Shown here in pieces: positions 35,077 to 43,746 of a stretch of 64,000 nt of DNA. Positions within the stretch are counted from its first letter, which is position 1. Each line of letters starts with the position of its first letter. The position numbers and the translations under genes are program-made. This DNA is from M1-B18 sp048264125. Lineage in GTDB: Bacteria > Bacillota > Clostridia > Peptostreptococcales > Natronincolaceae. The stretch lies in the NCBI GenBank assembly GCA_048264125.1, contig JBLXDM010000008.1, positions 192,985 through 256,984 on the forward strand, read 5' to 3'. The notes under the pieces were generated by a model. It did not search any database. It was not told the DNA's origin and saw only the letters and a program-made list of their open reading frames with translations.

Positions 35077-35886
35077 TTGGACTTAACCAATTATTCGGAG
35101 GCTGCCATATTTGAGCATAAATTTTGGTTGCAGGTATTGGGGGATCATGCAAGATTTATATTAAATGCACTTTCACCAAAGGAAACAATGACAATACAGA
35201 AGGCAAGCTATTTTATAAACGTTTTTGACCAGCTGCTATTGGAGGCAAATAAGCAATTAACTGAGGAGCAGCTAAATGCTTTAACTCAGCAGGCCTATCA
35301 TTATGCACAGGAAATTAGGCTATTTAAGCTGGAGCTTATAAAGCGTCAGCTTACCAAGGATATTGTGATAGAGCTGCCGCCTACCTTTATCAACCATATG
35401 GTAAATGAGGTAGAGGAGTATTTGCTGGTGCTTTGCTTCCTATTGTCCAAGCAAATACCCACCACCAGCTCAGTTTATCAGCATCTGGTATGGCTGCTGG
35501 ATGCAGGCGGTCATGCCGCTGCCATAGATTCAGGATTGGATGCTGTAGAGAAAAAGCTGAAGGAAAAAAGCAGAGAGTTTAATAGTACCTTTGAAGGCTT
35601 TTATATTAAAGCCGTAGAGATGGCTGGCTTTATGAGAAGCGGATTAACGCATTTTCCGTCCCTCGCTAGATTTAACCTGGATGTTGCCTGTGTCATAGAA
35701 ATGTTCAAGGATTTCATCAGAGATCTAGAATGCCTTGACAAGGAAGATAAGGTATTGGGGACGCTAACACCGCTGCTATTGGACCACATGGCCAGAGAGG
35801 AATGCTATTATCTGATAAAGCTGGCTCACGTATCAGAGGTTAAGATGCCAGACTGTGATCCGACAAAGCCCAGAAGCGGCCAGTAA
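35077..35886 (+). CDS. DUF2935 domain-containing protein
   Basis: 269 aa. TTG start with AAGGAGG eight bases upstream. Two helical repeats of the DUF2935 type, each opening with an E.xFWLQxLxDHARF-like helix (EHKFWLQVLGDHARFIL; second half SREFNSTFEGFYIKAVEMAGFM), and late helices with LLLDHMAREECYYL. Histidine and acidic residues suggest metal binding. Common in spore-forming Firmicutes; function unknown. A shared terminator separates it from the convergent ferritin gene. Confidence 0.88.
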   Translation: MDLTNYSEAAIFEHKFWLQVLGDHARFILNALSPKETMTIQKASYFINVFDQLLLEANKQLTEEQLNALTQQAYHYAQEIRLFKLELIKRQLTKDIVIELPPTFINHMVNEVEEYLLVLCFLLSKQIPTTSSVYQHLVWLLDAGGHAAAIDSGLDAVEKKLKEKSREFNSTFEGFYIKAVEMAGFMRSGLTHFPSLARFNLDVACVIEMFKDFIRDLECLDKEDKVLGTLTPLLLDHMAREECYYLIKLAHVSEVKMPDCDPTKPRSGQ

Positions 35887-35889
35887 AAT

Positions 35890-35919
35890 AAAAATCCTCC
35901 ATTTTATGGGAGGATTTTT
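35890..35919. terminator. Bidirectional terminator between the DUF2935 and ferritin genes
   Basis: AAAAATCCTCC pairs with GGAGGATTTTT; A- and T-runs on both sides serve both strands. Confidence 0.88.
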
Positions 35920-35923
35920 ATTA

Positions 35924-36436
35924 TTATTTTTCTGTTATAGGTGGCGTAAAGGTTCTTTTGGCCAACTCAGCATCCAACATATAGATACCATGGCCACCTT
36001 CTCCAATACGCTTTATTTTAGTTAAAAGGCCTCCCATGGTAGTAAGCTCCTCCACCTGTTCGTCAACAAACCAGTTTAAAAAGCTGACACAGGCATAATT
36101 CTTTTCGTTTACGGCTATATCCATCAGATGATTGATTCTATCGGTTACAAATTCCTCATGCTTTAAAGCGGCGGTAAAAGCCTCCTCAAGGGATTGGAAT
36201 TCATTTTGGGGCTCATCAAAGGCTGTTATGTAGGCTCTTCCACCCAAATCATTAATAAAATTAAAGAATTTCATAGCATGGAATCTTTCTTCCTCAGCCT
36301 GTACTACAAAGAAATTGGCAAAGCCCTCCAGCTCAAGATGCTTGCAGTAGGCCGCCATTGCAAGGTAGTAGTTTGCAGAAAAAAATTCATGCTTTACCTG
36401 CTCATTAAATTCTGACAATATTTTTTCTGATATCAT
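35924..36436 (-). CDS. ftnA: Ferritin (FtnA type)
   Basis: 170 aa four-helix ferritin. Ferroxidase and iron-site residues fall on the E. coli FtnA numbers: E17, E50, H53, E94, Q127, E130. Stores iron as a 24-mer and lowers oxidative stress. AAAGGAGGAT precedes the start. An inverted repeat TGTGT-N9-ACACA at 36484-36502 lies about 50 bp upstream and could be a regulator site, but it does not match a Fur or PerR box. Confidence 0.95.
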   Translation of the reverse strand: MISEKILSEFNEQVKHEFFSANYYLAMAAYCKHLELEGFANFFVVQAEEERFHAMKFFNFINDLGGRAYITAFDEPQNEFQSLEEAFTAALKHEEFVTDRINHLMDIAVNEKNYACVSFLNWFVDEQVEELTTMGGLLTKIKRIGEGGHGIYMLDAELAKRTFTPPITEK

Positions 36437-36621
36437 ATAGAATCCTCCTTTGATAATTATTTTTTTTATATTATTCCCCTTATTGTGTTATATCATCACA
36501 CATAATCTTTTAATTGAATACCCGCTGTGGCTGCCATCAAACAGATGAGAGTAAATAGCAGGTTAAAATATCCTCTCCAATAGTATATAATTGATATATA
36601 AAAATAAAAGGGGAGTTATCA

Positions 36622-37509
36622 ATGACCTATAGGCTAATTGCCACCGACATGGATGGCACTATTTTACTGAAGGATAAAAGGCTGTCACAGTCCACCATAG
36701 CTGCCATAAAGGAGGCGAAAGACAAGGGGATAGATATAGTAATATGCACTGGAAGAACCTTCTCCAATGTACTGCCCTATCTGCCGCAGATCGGCATTGC
36801 CTGTAACATAATAACCAATAATGGCGCAGTAATTCGAGATAAGGATAGAAGGGTATTATTCACCAATTATATAAAGAGGCAGCAGATGGAGCAGCTGTTG
36901 ACGGTGCTGGAAGCAGAGGATGACAAGGTTTATTATCATACAGCCGATGAAAACCTCACCTATATAAATAGCTTTATCAAACGGTTTAGGGTAGCCAAAA
37001 TCTATATAAAGAGAAGAGGATTGCCCTTCTACAGAGAGTGGCAGGAAATTATCAGGAATGTATTCTTCAACAAAGGCCACAGGAGGATTAGCTACAGAGA
37101 GTACTTGGCAAAGGGTGGACAGTTTACAAGTGTATTCATCTATTCAGAAGAGCCAGAGCGACTTGCAGCATTGAAAAAAAGACTCATGGAGATAGAGGGA
37201 ATTGAGATTACCGCCTCAGCAAATGATAACCTAGAGGTGCTGGATATTGCCTCCACTAAGGGCAATGCGTTAAAAAGACTTTCAGAGATGATGGGTATAT
37301 CACAGGAGGAAATAATTGCTGTAGGAGACCACTTGAATGACATCTCAATGATAAAATTTGCAGGACTAGGAGTTGCAATGGGAAATGGTGACGAGGAGGT
37401 ACTGCGGGCCGCCGATTGGGTAACCAGGTCAAACGAAGAAGAGGGCTTCAGCCACCTAGTAAAAACAATAACACAAGGGGACGGTTCTTCTGTGTTGCTT
37501 GAAGATTAA
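36622..37509 (+). CDS. Cof-type HAD-IIB phosphatase with repeat-encoded C-terminus
   Basis: 295 aa. HAD motif I ATDMDGTIL (D9, D11), motif II CTGRT, and motif III/IV GVAMGNGDEEV after GDHLNDISMI, with the C2B cap between. These dephosphorylate sugar phosphates or FMN-like substrates. The normal family end (ADWVTRSNEEEGFSHLV) is followed by TITQGDGSSVLLED, which is encoded by a REP-like repeat (37470-37496) running through the stop region. The original stop was therefore probably displaced by insertion. Confidence 0.88.
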   Translation: MTYRLIATDMDGTILLKDKRLSQSTIAAIKEAKDKGIDIVICTGRTFSNVLPYLPQIGIACNIITNNGAVIRDKDRRVLFTNYIKRQQMEQLLTVLEAEDDKVYYHTADENLTYINSFIKRFRVAKIYIKRRGLPFYREWQEIIRNVFFNKGHRRISYREYLAKGGQFTSVFIYSEEPERLAALKKRLMEIEGIEITASANDNLEVLDIASTKGNALKRLSEMMGISQEEIIAVGDHLNDISMIKFAGLGVAMGNGDEEVLRAADWVTRSNEEEGFSHLVKTITQGDGSSVLLED

Positions 37510-37544
37510 CAGAGAAGAACACAGAGGGACGGTTCTCTTGTGTT
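37470..37544 (+). repeat. REP-like repeat family 1, two direct units
   Basis: Units 37470-37496 (GGGGACGGTTCTTCTGTGTT end) and 37518-37544 (GGGACGGTTCTCTTGTGTT end) are in the same orientation, unlike the inverted pair at 34919. The first is inside the HAD coding region. Confidence 0.75.
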
Positions 37545-37682
37545 CCCCTCTTGTGTTGCCTACGGAACAATTAGTTTATAATTAAGGGTAAAAAAACTTG
37601 TAGCTTCAAAGATTTGGAAAATGTGGGAACTTTTCTAAATTTATATCGTCAAAGTAGAAAAGAAATATAGGAGATGATGTAA

Positions 37683-38909
37683 ATGAAGAAATTAACTTTT
37701 ATAATGTTTCTTATGGCATTAGCTGTATTACCAATAGCAGGCTGCTCTAGGGTGATTAATAATAGTCAAGCCTATAGCTACAATAGAGAGAAGGCAGATC
37801 TAAGCTTTGTAGAAGGCAATAAGGCCTTTGCCTTTGATATTTTCAGAGAAATTAATGCTGAGGATAGGGATCAAAGTGTGTTTATTTCCCCTTTGAGTAT
37901 CTCTACTGCTCTTTCTATGACATATCAAGGGGCTAGGGGAACTACTAAGGATTCTATGGCGGAAGCTCTAGGCTATAAAGAGATAGACATTGAAGGCTTA
38001 AACGAAAGCTACAAAAATCTTTTATTATATTTAATGCAAGACGATAGCAAGCTTCAATTAAGCATTAACAACTCAATTTGGATTAGAGAAGGCAATGAGG
38101 TAGCAAAGGATTTTTTAGCTGTTAATAGGGATGCATTTAACTCATATATTGCTGAAGTAGATTTCACAAAGGAAAATTCCATAAAAGAAATCAACAAATG
38201 GATAGATGATGCCACCAAGGGAAAAATTAGTGAAATGGTGCAATATCCAGTATCTGAAGACACCCTAATGTATTTGATTAATGCTATTTATTTTAAAGGT
38301 GATTGGACAAATAAATTTGATATAAAAAATACATTTAGCTCGGAATTTGTGCAAGGCGATGGGAATAAACAGCAAGCTGATATGATGAGTAAAACCGGTA
38401 AATTTGATTATAGCGCAGGTAATGATTATGAAGTAGTGAGACTACCCTATGGTGATGGGAATACGGCTATGTATTGCATTTTACCGAATGAAGGCATAGA
38501 GATAAATGAGTTTATAGAATTAATGAGCATAGAAAAATGGGATGAAATAAAAAAGGGCATATCTACAAGGAATGATGTATTAGTTCAAATACCTAGATTT
38601 AAGCTTCAATATGGAATAAAGGAGCTTGAAAACAGCTTAACCAAATTAGGCATGGGTGAAGCCTTTAGCGACTTTGCTGATTTCACAGGAATAAGAGAAA
38701 ATGTAGCTATAAGCAGCGTTCTCCATAAGGCTATTATTGAGGTAAATGAGGAAGGCAGTGAGGCAGCAGCAGCAACAGTGGTTGAAGTAGGGGTAACATC
38801 AGCAATGCCAAACCCTATAACCTTTATAGCCAATAGACCGTTTATGTTTATTATAGCGAATGATGAAACCGATACAATTCTCTTTATGGGAAAATTATTA
38901 AGCATTTAA
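37683..38909 (+). CDS. Serpin (serine protease inhibitor family), lipoprotein
   Basis: 408 aa. Signal peptide with lipobox PIAGC (C21) implies a surface-anchored protein. The serpin core is clear: VFISPLSISTALSMTYQGARGTT, NSIWIREG, LINAIYFKGDW, and the breach region HKAIIEVNEEGSEAAAATVV. The hinge (356-366, small residues AAAAT) is of the inhibitory type. The reactive loop runs on through EVGVTSAMPNP (368-378), so the scissile bond is probably near V371-M375, suggesting an elastase- or subtilisin-like target. Then FIANRPFMFII and the family end. Likely protects the cell from host or self proteases. Confidence 0.92.
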   Translation: MKKLTFIMFLMALAVLPIAGCSRVINNSQAYSYNREKADLSFVEGNKAFAFDIFREINAEDRDQSVFISPLSISTALSMTYQGARGTTKDSMAEALGYKEIDIEGLNESYKNLLLYLMQDDSKLQLSINNSIWIREGNEVAKDFLAVNRDAFNSYIAEVDFTKENSIKEINKWIDDATKGKISEMVQYPVSEDTLMYLINAIYFKGDWTNKFDIKNTFSSEFVQGDGNKQQADMMSKTGKFDYSAGNDYEVVRLPYGDGNTAMYCILPNEGIEINEFIELMSIEKWDEIKKGISTRNDVLVQIPRFKLQYGIKELENSLTKLGMGEAFSDFADFTGIRENVAISSVLHKAIIEVNEEGSEAAAATVVEVGVTSAMPNPITFIANRPFMFIIANDETDTILFMGKLLSI

Positions 38910-38934
38910 CACAGGGGGACGGTTCTCTTGTGTT
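38908..38934 (+). repeat. REP-like repeat family 1, single unit at the serpin stop codon
   Basis: The unit begins within the serpin stop codon (taAACACAGGGGG) and has the GGGACGGTTCTCTTGTGTT end. It could also form the 3' hairpin of the serpin mRNA. Confidence 0.75.
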
Positions 38935-39055
38935 CCTCTCAGAGTGATTAATCTATAATTAATGTTTAGTGTTTAGTAAATTCAGTTTAAAAGATCAGAT
39001 ATAATAGATATGACGGATGATGTTGAAAAATAGACATTTTATAGGTGGATCACCT

Positions 39056-39097
39056 AACACGAGACAAGCAATGCTTACATGCCTCGTGTTTTTTTAT
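39056..39097 (+). terminator. Terminator in the serpin-DHOD gap
   Basis: AACACGAG pairs with CTCGTGTT (39056-39063/39083-39090), then a T-run. A small AGGTG-GAT-CACCT palindrome precedes it. The rest of the 398-bp gap (to 39307) is A/T-rich; I see no gene or recognisable riboswitch in it. Confidence 0.75.
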
Positions 39098-39307
39098 AGA
39101 ATTTACCCGGTCTAACATAGTTAGGCCTAAAGAAAATAAAAAAACAATTATTTTTAGTAATATTATAATCCTTATTTAAGTAATATGATTATGTATCAAA
39201 AGCTGCGTCCATAGATGGGTCTATTGTTTTATGTTTATTTAACCTTTTTTTTGGTAGTAATAGAATATATATAAAATCTGCAAAATAACACGTCAGGAGG
39301 GATTGAA

Positions 39308-40303
39308 ATGGTAAATTTGGAAACTAGCTACATGGGTATTAAGCTAAAGAATCCGATTGTTGTGGGTGCCAGTGCGCTAACCGGGAATATCGAAAGCATA
39401 AAGCGTATGGCGGCGGCGGGGGCTGCTGCTATAGTAATCAAATCCTTATTTCAGGAGGAGATACAGCTTAAGAGCTGGAAATTTGATGAATATGTCAATC
39501 GCTATAATGACCTTCATGCAGAAATGACCACCCAATATCCCACATTGGTACATAGAGGAGCAGAGGCTCATATTTACTGGGTTAAAAGGGCCAAAGAGGC
39601 AGTATCGATTCCTGTTATAGCCAGTATAAATGCAGTTGACGAGGATGCATGGGTTGAATATGCTAAGAGTCTTGAGAAGTCGGGAGTGGATGGCTTAGAG
39701 CTAAATTTTTATAGCCTCCCTAAAGGACCGGAATTTGGCTCGGAGGAGCTGGAGGAAAGGCAGCTGGAGGTACTAGCCAAGGTAAAGGCAGCTGTTAATA
39801 TCCCTGTAGGCGTTAAGCTAAGCTCAAATTATACTAATATTTTTGCCTTTGTGAAAAGGCTGGAGCAGCAGGGGGCCGATGGCGTGGTTCTATTCAACAG
39901 ATTATTTCAACCGGATATAGATATCATTAATGAAGAGGAAATTGCAAGCTTTGACCTTTCAACTTCAACGGACAACAGGCTTTCTCAGCGTTGGGCTGGG
40001 CTTTTGAGTGATAGCATGGATATGGAAATATGCTGCAATACCGGTATTATGACGGGTGAGGATGCTATCAAAATGATGTTAGCCGGTGGATCTGCGGTTC
40101 AGGTGGTCAGCACATTATATAAAAACAATATTGAGTACATCGAGACTATGTTAAGGGATATTGTAAATTGGATGGGGGACAAAGGCTACAAAAACGTAGG
40201 TGATTTCAGGGGTAAGCTAAGCAAGGCAAAATCCAACGATCCTTGGGCCTATGAAAGGGTTCATTATATAAAACAGCTATTGTCTAAGGAGGATACTGTT
40301 TAG
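39308..40303 (+). CDS. Dihydroorotate-dehydrogenase-like flavoprotein
   Basis: 331 aa TIM barrel of the DHOD family. N-terminus LETSYMGIKLKNPIVVGASALTG, then AGAAAIVIKSLF, PVGVKLSSNYTN, and C-terminal GIMTGEDAIKMMLAGGSAVQVVST (FMN phosphate site). In this subfamily the usual NxSCPN active-site segment reads ELNFYSLP, with no catalytic Cys or Ser in the normal place. It is therefore probably not the pyrimidine enzyme but the common clostridial DHOD-like protein of unknown substrate. GGAGGG precedes the ATG. Confidence 0.85.
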   Translation: MVNLETSYMGIKLKNPIVVGASALTGNIESIKRMAAAGAAAIVIKSLFQEEIQLKSWKFDEYVNRYNDLHAEMTTQYPTLVHRGAEAHIYWVKRAKEAVSIPVIASINAVDEDAWVEYAKSLEKSGVDGLELNFYSLPKGPEFGSEELEERQLEVLAKVKAAVNIPVGVKLSSNYTNIFAFVKRLEQQGADGVVLFNRLFQPDIDIINEEEIASFDLSTSTDNRLSQRWAGLLSDSMDMEICCNTGIMTGEDAIKMMLAGGSAVQVVSTLYKNNIEYIETMLRDIVNWMGDKGYKNVGDFRGKLSKAKSNDPWAYERVHYIKQLLSKEDTV

Positions 40304-40347
40304 TCATCCATCAGGTTATTCTGCCAATAATAATGAGGGGGAGTAAA

Positions 40348-40536
40348 ATGAAGCTAAGCAAAGGGAAGAAAATCGAAATAGGGTCGATTGAGATACCCTA
40401 TAAGACACCATCAGTTAAAGGGGCAAAAAAGACGATTAATAAGACATTGAAAAAGCTCAAGAGCAAGAAGCTTATAAAAAAACTGTCTTCAGACGGCAAT
40501 AAGCTGCTAAAAAGCCTCAGAGGTAGCAAAAAGTAA
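40348..40536 (+). CDS. Small, very basic Lys-rich protein
   Basis: 62 aa from the ATG at 40348, with GAGGGGGAG upstream; roughly a third of residues are Lys. Composition (IEIPYKTPSVKGAKKTINK, then LKKLKSKKLIKKL) suggests nucleic-acid or membrane-surface binding. No family recognised. It sits 44 nt behind the DHOD-like gene and ends at a terminator, so the two are likely co-transcribed. Confidence 0.55.
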   Translation: MKLSKGKKIEIGSIEIPYKTPSVKGAKKTINKTLKKLKSKKLIKKLSSDGNKLLKSLRGSKK

Positions 40537-40540
40537 TATC

Positions 40541-40573
40541 AACACCCAGCCTTTTGGTTGGGCTTTTTTTTTG
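40541..40573 (+). terminator. Terminator after the small basic protein gene
   Basis: CCCAGCC pairs with GGTTGGG around a TTTT loop, followed by nine T. Confidence 0.85.
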
Positions 40574-40715
40574 TTCATTGAAAGCTCGGTATATCAGCTT
40601 TACAAAAAACTTATCACTTCATCCAGGCTTAAAGAGCAGCTTTTCTTCATGGGGTAGTATTTTCATTAAACTATGGAAATAATAGCTTTAATCTAATAAT
40701 AAAGAGGTGTATATT

Positions 40716-42023
40716 ATGCTAGGTGAAGGTGTTATACAAAACATAATAGCAGAGGGCTTGGAAAGAATGAGGGAGGTTGAAAGCATTAAGGGCCCCCATA
40801 ATGTTTTCGGATATAGTCTGCTAAAAATAGCTGAAATCGGAGAACGGGCAAAGCATGGCGTACCGGTTCAGGAGCTGTATGGTTCTACTAGAAGGCTGCC
40901 CACCTTTGAGGAGCTTATGTTTATTCCCGCCATGATAGATAAGCTGCCGGTGGAGCCTAAGACTGTAAACACAAGCATTACAATAGGAAAGGGATGCAAT
41001 AGGCCGCTGACACTGTCTACCCCTATAATGCTTAGTGCTATGGCCTTTGGGATATCTGTTTCAAAGGAGGTAAAAATATGCTGGGGCAAGGCCTCGGCTA
41101 TGGTTGATACTGCCTGCAATTCAGGGGATGCTGGGTTTTTCCCAGAGGAGAGGAAGTACGCAAAGCATTACATCGTCCAGTTCAATAGAGGAAGATTCGG
41201 TAATTCTGATGAGGAGCTGAAGCAGGCGGATGCAATTGAAATACGCTTTGGACAGGGGGCATTGGGGGCATTGCCGGAAACCTTAGACGGCGCAGACGTG
41301 ACGGCGGATATTGCAAAGCAGCTTGGGGTAAAGCCTCATCAAAGCGTAACCAGACCACTATATCACCCAGAAATACAACGTGGAGGCAGCTTAAAGGATA
41401 TCGTTGAGCTGGTAAGGCGTATTAATCCTGATGTGCCGGTAGGGGTAAAAATGGCTTGCGGAAGGATAGAGGCAGACCTACAGCATATAATTGATGCAAA
41501 ATGCGATTTCGTGACAATAGACGGTGCTGGTGGCGGTACAGCCGGTTCGCCGGAGGTTACCATTAATAATCTAGGGATACCTTTAGTATATGCCATACCA
41601 ATAGCCCACAATTACCTGGTAAAAAGGGGTGTCAGAGACAGAATCAGCTTAATTGCCACCGGTGGCTTAAGGGACGCAGGGGACTATATGAAGGCGTTGG
41701 CTTTGGGAGCGGATGCGATTTATACAGGGGAAACCGCCATAGTTGCAATGGCATATAGCCAGCTCCACAAGGTGCCAGTAGGAACAAGCCCTGCCGAAAT
41801 GTACCTGTCATGGGGAAAGCATAATGACCTGTTGGATATAGAGGAGGCGTCTAAGGCCTTAGGGAATTATTTAAAGGCCTCCACAACGGAGCTGACTCTT
41901 CTGACGGGAATGGTTGGGAAGGATGATGTAAGGAAGGTTAACAAGGATGATATGATAGCCCTGTCGGAGATAATCGCTAGAGGTACAGGGGTAAGATGTG
42001 TAGGGGGAGGGGATAGAGAATAG
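40716..42023 (+). CDS. FMN-binding glutamate-synthase-family protein
   Basis: 435 aa from the ATG at 40716 (AGAGGTG upstream). This is the synthase (FMN/TIM-barrel) domain of glutamate synthase without the amidotransferase domain: PIMLSAMAFG, GAGGGTAGSPEVTINNLGIP, LIATGGLRDAGDYMKALALGADAIYTGE. Such stand-alone proteins may use ammonia or act on another substrate. A C-terminal RCVGGG is the only cysteine near the end, and the CX5CX4C iron-sulfur motif of true GltB is not evident. Function uncertain. Confidence 0.85.
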   Translation: MLGEGVIQNIIAEGLERMREVESIKGPHNVFGYSLLKIAEIGERAKHGVPVQELYGSTRRLPTFEELMFIPAMIDKLPVEPKTVNTSITIGKGCNRPLTLSTPIMLSAMAFGISVSKEVKICWGKASAMVDTACNSGDAGFFPEERKYAKHYIVQFNRGRFGNSDEELKQADAIEIRFGQGALGALPETLDGADVTADIAKQLGVKPHQSVTRPLYHPEIQRGGSLKDIVELVRRINPDVPVGVKMACGRIEADLQHIIDAKCDFVTIDGAGGGTAGSPEVTINNLGIPLVYAIPIAHNYLVKRGVRDRISLIATGGLRDAGDYMKALALGADAIYTGETAIVAMAYSQLHKVPVGTSPAEMYLSWGKHNDLLDIEEASKALGNYLKASTTELTLLTGMVGKDDVRKVNKDDMIALSEIIARGTGVRCVGGGDRE

Positions 42024-42025
42024 TG

Positions 42026-42064
42026 AAAGCAAACAAAAATGCCTAGTGCATTTTTGTTTGCTTT
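42026..42064 (+). terminator. 17-bp perfect hairpin after the GltB-like gene
   Basis: AAAGCAAACAAAAATGC pairs with its exact complement over CTAGT. The U-rich 3' arm may serve as the release tract. Confidence 0.7.
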
Positions 42065-42152
42065 ATGAATAAAAGCATTGAATATATCTATATTTTCTGA
42101 AAAATTAGGGCTATAATAGTTCTACAGGTAATTAATAACAGGAGGGGATAAT

Positions 42153-42551
42153 ATGGAGAGAACTTTAGTAATCATTAAGCCGGATGGACTGGTTAGGGGG
42201 CTTGTGGGTGATATCATCAGCAGGTTTGAGAAACGGGGCTTTACACTGGTGGAGGGGAAGCTTATGCAGGCAGACAGGGTTACTGTAGAGCAGCATTATG
42301 AGGAGCATAGGGGTCGCAGCTATTTTGAAGAGCTGGTTAATTATATAGTAGAAGGACCTGTATTTGTGCTTGTTATAGAAGGCAACAGGGTAATAGATAC
42401 TGTTAGAACCATGATAGGCAATAAGGACCCTGTTATAGCACAACCGGGAACAATTCGCGGAGATTATGCCAACAATATAACAAAAAATATCATACATGCC
42501 TCTGACGGTATTTCATCGGCGGAGCGGGAGATAGGAATCTGGTTTAGCTAA
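42153..42551 (+). CDS. ndk: Nucleoside diphosphate kinase
   Basis: 132 aa. K9 (IIKPDGLVRG), the phospho-histidine H115 in NIIHASDGISSAEREI, and GNKDPVIAQPGTIRGDY are all in place. Transfers phosphate from ATP to other nucleoside diphosphates through phosphohistidine. AGGAGGGG precedes the ATG. Only 25 nt separate it from the peptidase gene. Confidence 0.96.
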   Translation: MERTLVIIKPDGLVRGLVGDIISRFEKRGFTLVEGKLMQADRVTVEQHYEEHRGRSYFEELVNYIVEGPVFVLVIEGNRVIDTVRTMIGNKDPVIAQPGTIRGDYANNITKNIIHASDGISSAEREIGIWFS

Positions 42552-42576
42552 TATAAGCCTACAAGGGGGAATATTT

Positions 42577-43218
42577 ATGTTGGTATTAGTTACAGCCTTC
42601 GACGCCTTTGGAGGAGAGAAAATCAATGCCTCTTGGGAGGCTCTGAAGCTGCTGTCAGAGGAAATAGGCGGCAGCATAGTTATAAAAAAACAGCTGCCCA
42701 CAGTCTTTAAAAGGAGCTTTGAGGATTTGAGGGCACATATAGAAGCCAATAAGCCGGATATAGTGCTAAGCCTCGGTCAGGCCGCCGGTCGAAGCGGTAT
42801 TTCAATCGAAAGAGTGGCTATAAATATTGATGATGCCAGAATACCCGACAATGATGGCAATCAACCAATCGATGAGCCGATAGTTGATAACGGACCGTCA
42901 GCATTTTTTTCAACCCTGCCAATAAAGGCCATGGCGGCTGAAATACATAAATTGGGAATTGAGGCCTCTATATCCAATACAGCAGGAACCTTTGTCTGCA
43001 ATCATATAATGTATTTACTGCTGCATCATACCAATAGCCAAGAGCTTCGATATAGAGGAGGCTTTATTCATATACCCTGCATTAAGGAACAGGTGGAGGA
43101 GAAGCCACAGCTGCCCTATATGGAGCTGCAGGATATCGTAAAAGGGCTGGAGGCAGCAATAGAAGCTGCTTGTAGGGAAGCTACGGATATAAAGGAAATT
43201 GGAGGAGAGCTTTATTAA
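42577..43218 (+). CDS. pcp: Pyroglutamyl-peptidase I
   Basis: 213 aa, peptidase family C15. Catalytic triad E78 (GRSGISIERVAIN), C141 (NTAGTFVCNH) and H165 (GGFIHIPCI); the E-to-C and C-to-H spacings (63 and 24) equal those of B. amyloliquefaciens Pcp. N-terminal VTAFDAFGGEKINASWEA is also conserved. Removes N-terminal pyroglutamate from peptides in the cytosol. Shares a message with ndk. Confidence 0.95.
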   Translation: MLVLVTAFDAFGGEKINASWEALKLLSEEIGGSIVIKKQLPTVFKRSFEDLRAHIEANKPDIVLSLGQAAGRSGISIERVAINIDDARIPDNDGNQPIDEPIVDNGPSAFFSTLPIKAMAAEIHKLGIEASISNTAGTFVCNHIMYLLLHHTNSQELRYRGGFIHIPCIKEQVEEKPQLPYMELQDIVKGLEAAIEAACREATDIKEIGGELY

Positions 43219-43228
43219 TCTGCAATCC

Positions 43229-43257
43229 AACAGAGCTATTTAATGGCTCTGTTTTTC
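43229..43257 (+). terminator. Terminator of ndk-pcp
   Basis: AACAGAGC pairs with GCTCTGTT, followed by T-rich sequence. Confidence 0.82.
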
Positions 43258-43324
43258 TATTGATTAGTACATGCATATCGGTGGTAACTATTTAATATAT
43301 TTTGAATCTAAGGGGGTTAAACAT

Positions 43325-43720
43325 ATGGTGGATGCAATGGGATGGTTAAATTTAGTATTGGTATTGATTATGGCCTCAATATATCCGATTAAAAGGGCTG
43401 CAACAGCTAAGCCTCACGGGCCGGGAAAGGGAAATAACGGTAGAAGCATGGCCTTGTATAAGAGAATGAGGCTTTTGCACCCATTACTTGGTGGTCTTAT
43501 AATCGTTTTGGGTCTGATACATGGCTATCTTGCTCTGGGGACAATTAGGCCCCACACAGGGCTTTTGGTGGTTATTACCATCATTTTGATGGGAGCCATA
43601 GCAATTTTTGGACCGAAAATGAAGGTATTGAGAAAAAAGTGGCGAAATCTACATAGAGGAATGGGATTGATACTACTGATCTTCGTAGTATTACATTTGT
43701 TTTGGAGAAATTTGATTTAA
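43325..43720 (+). CDS. Small four-helix membrane protein with paired histidines (cytochrome-b-like)
   Basis: 131 aa from the ATG at 43325 (AGGGGG eight bases upstream). Hydrophobic helices near 3-20, 50-66, 73-92 and 105-128. Histidine pairs 13 residues apart occur in LLHPLLGGLIIVLGLIHGY and in LHRGMGLILLIFVVLHLF; this is the spacing used for bis-His heme b in ferric-reductase/cytochrome b561-type domains. It could be a heme-bearing electron-transfer subunit, but the family is not identified. It reads into the next gene with little or no gap. Confidence 0.6.
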   Translation: MVDAMGWLNLVLVLIMASIYPIKRAATAKPHGPGKGNNGRSMALYKRMRLLHPLLGGLIIVLGLIHGYLALGTIRPHTGLLVVITIILMGAIAIFGPKMKVLRKKWRNLHRGMGLILLIFVVLHLFWRNLI

Positions 43721-43746
43721 AGCTCAAAGGAAAAGAGGTTTTTAAG

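Noticed and set aside
36484..36502. TGTGT-N9-ACACA upstream of ferritin as a Fur or PerR box
   Set aside because: It matches neither consensus; only an unassigned inverted repeat.
34919..38934. Possible CRISPR-like repeats
   Set aside because: Units vary in orientation and spacing, have no regular spacers and no cas genes; they fit REP-like elements.
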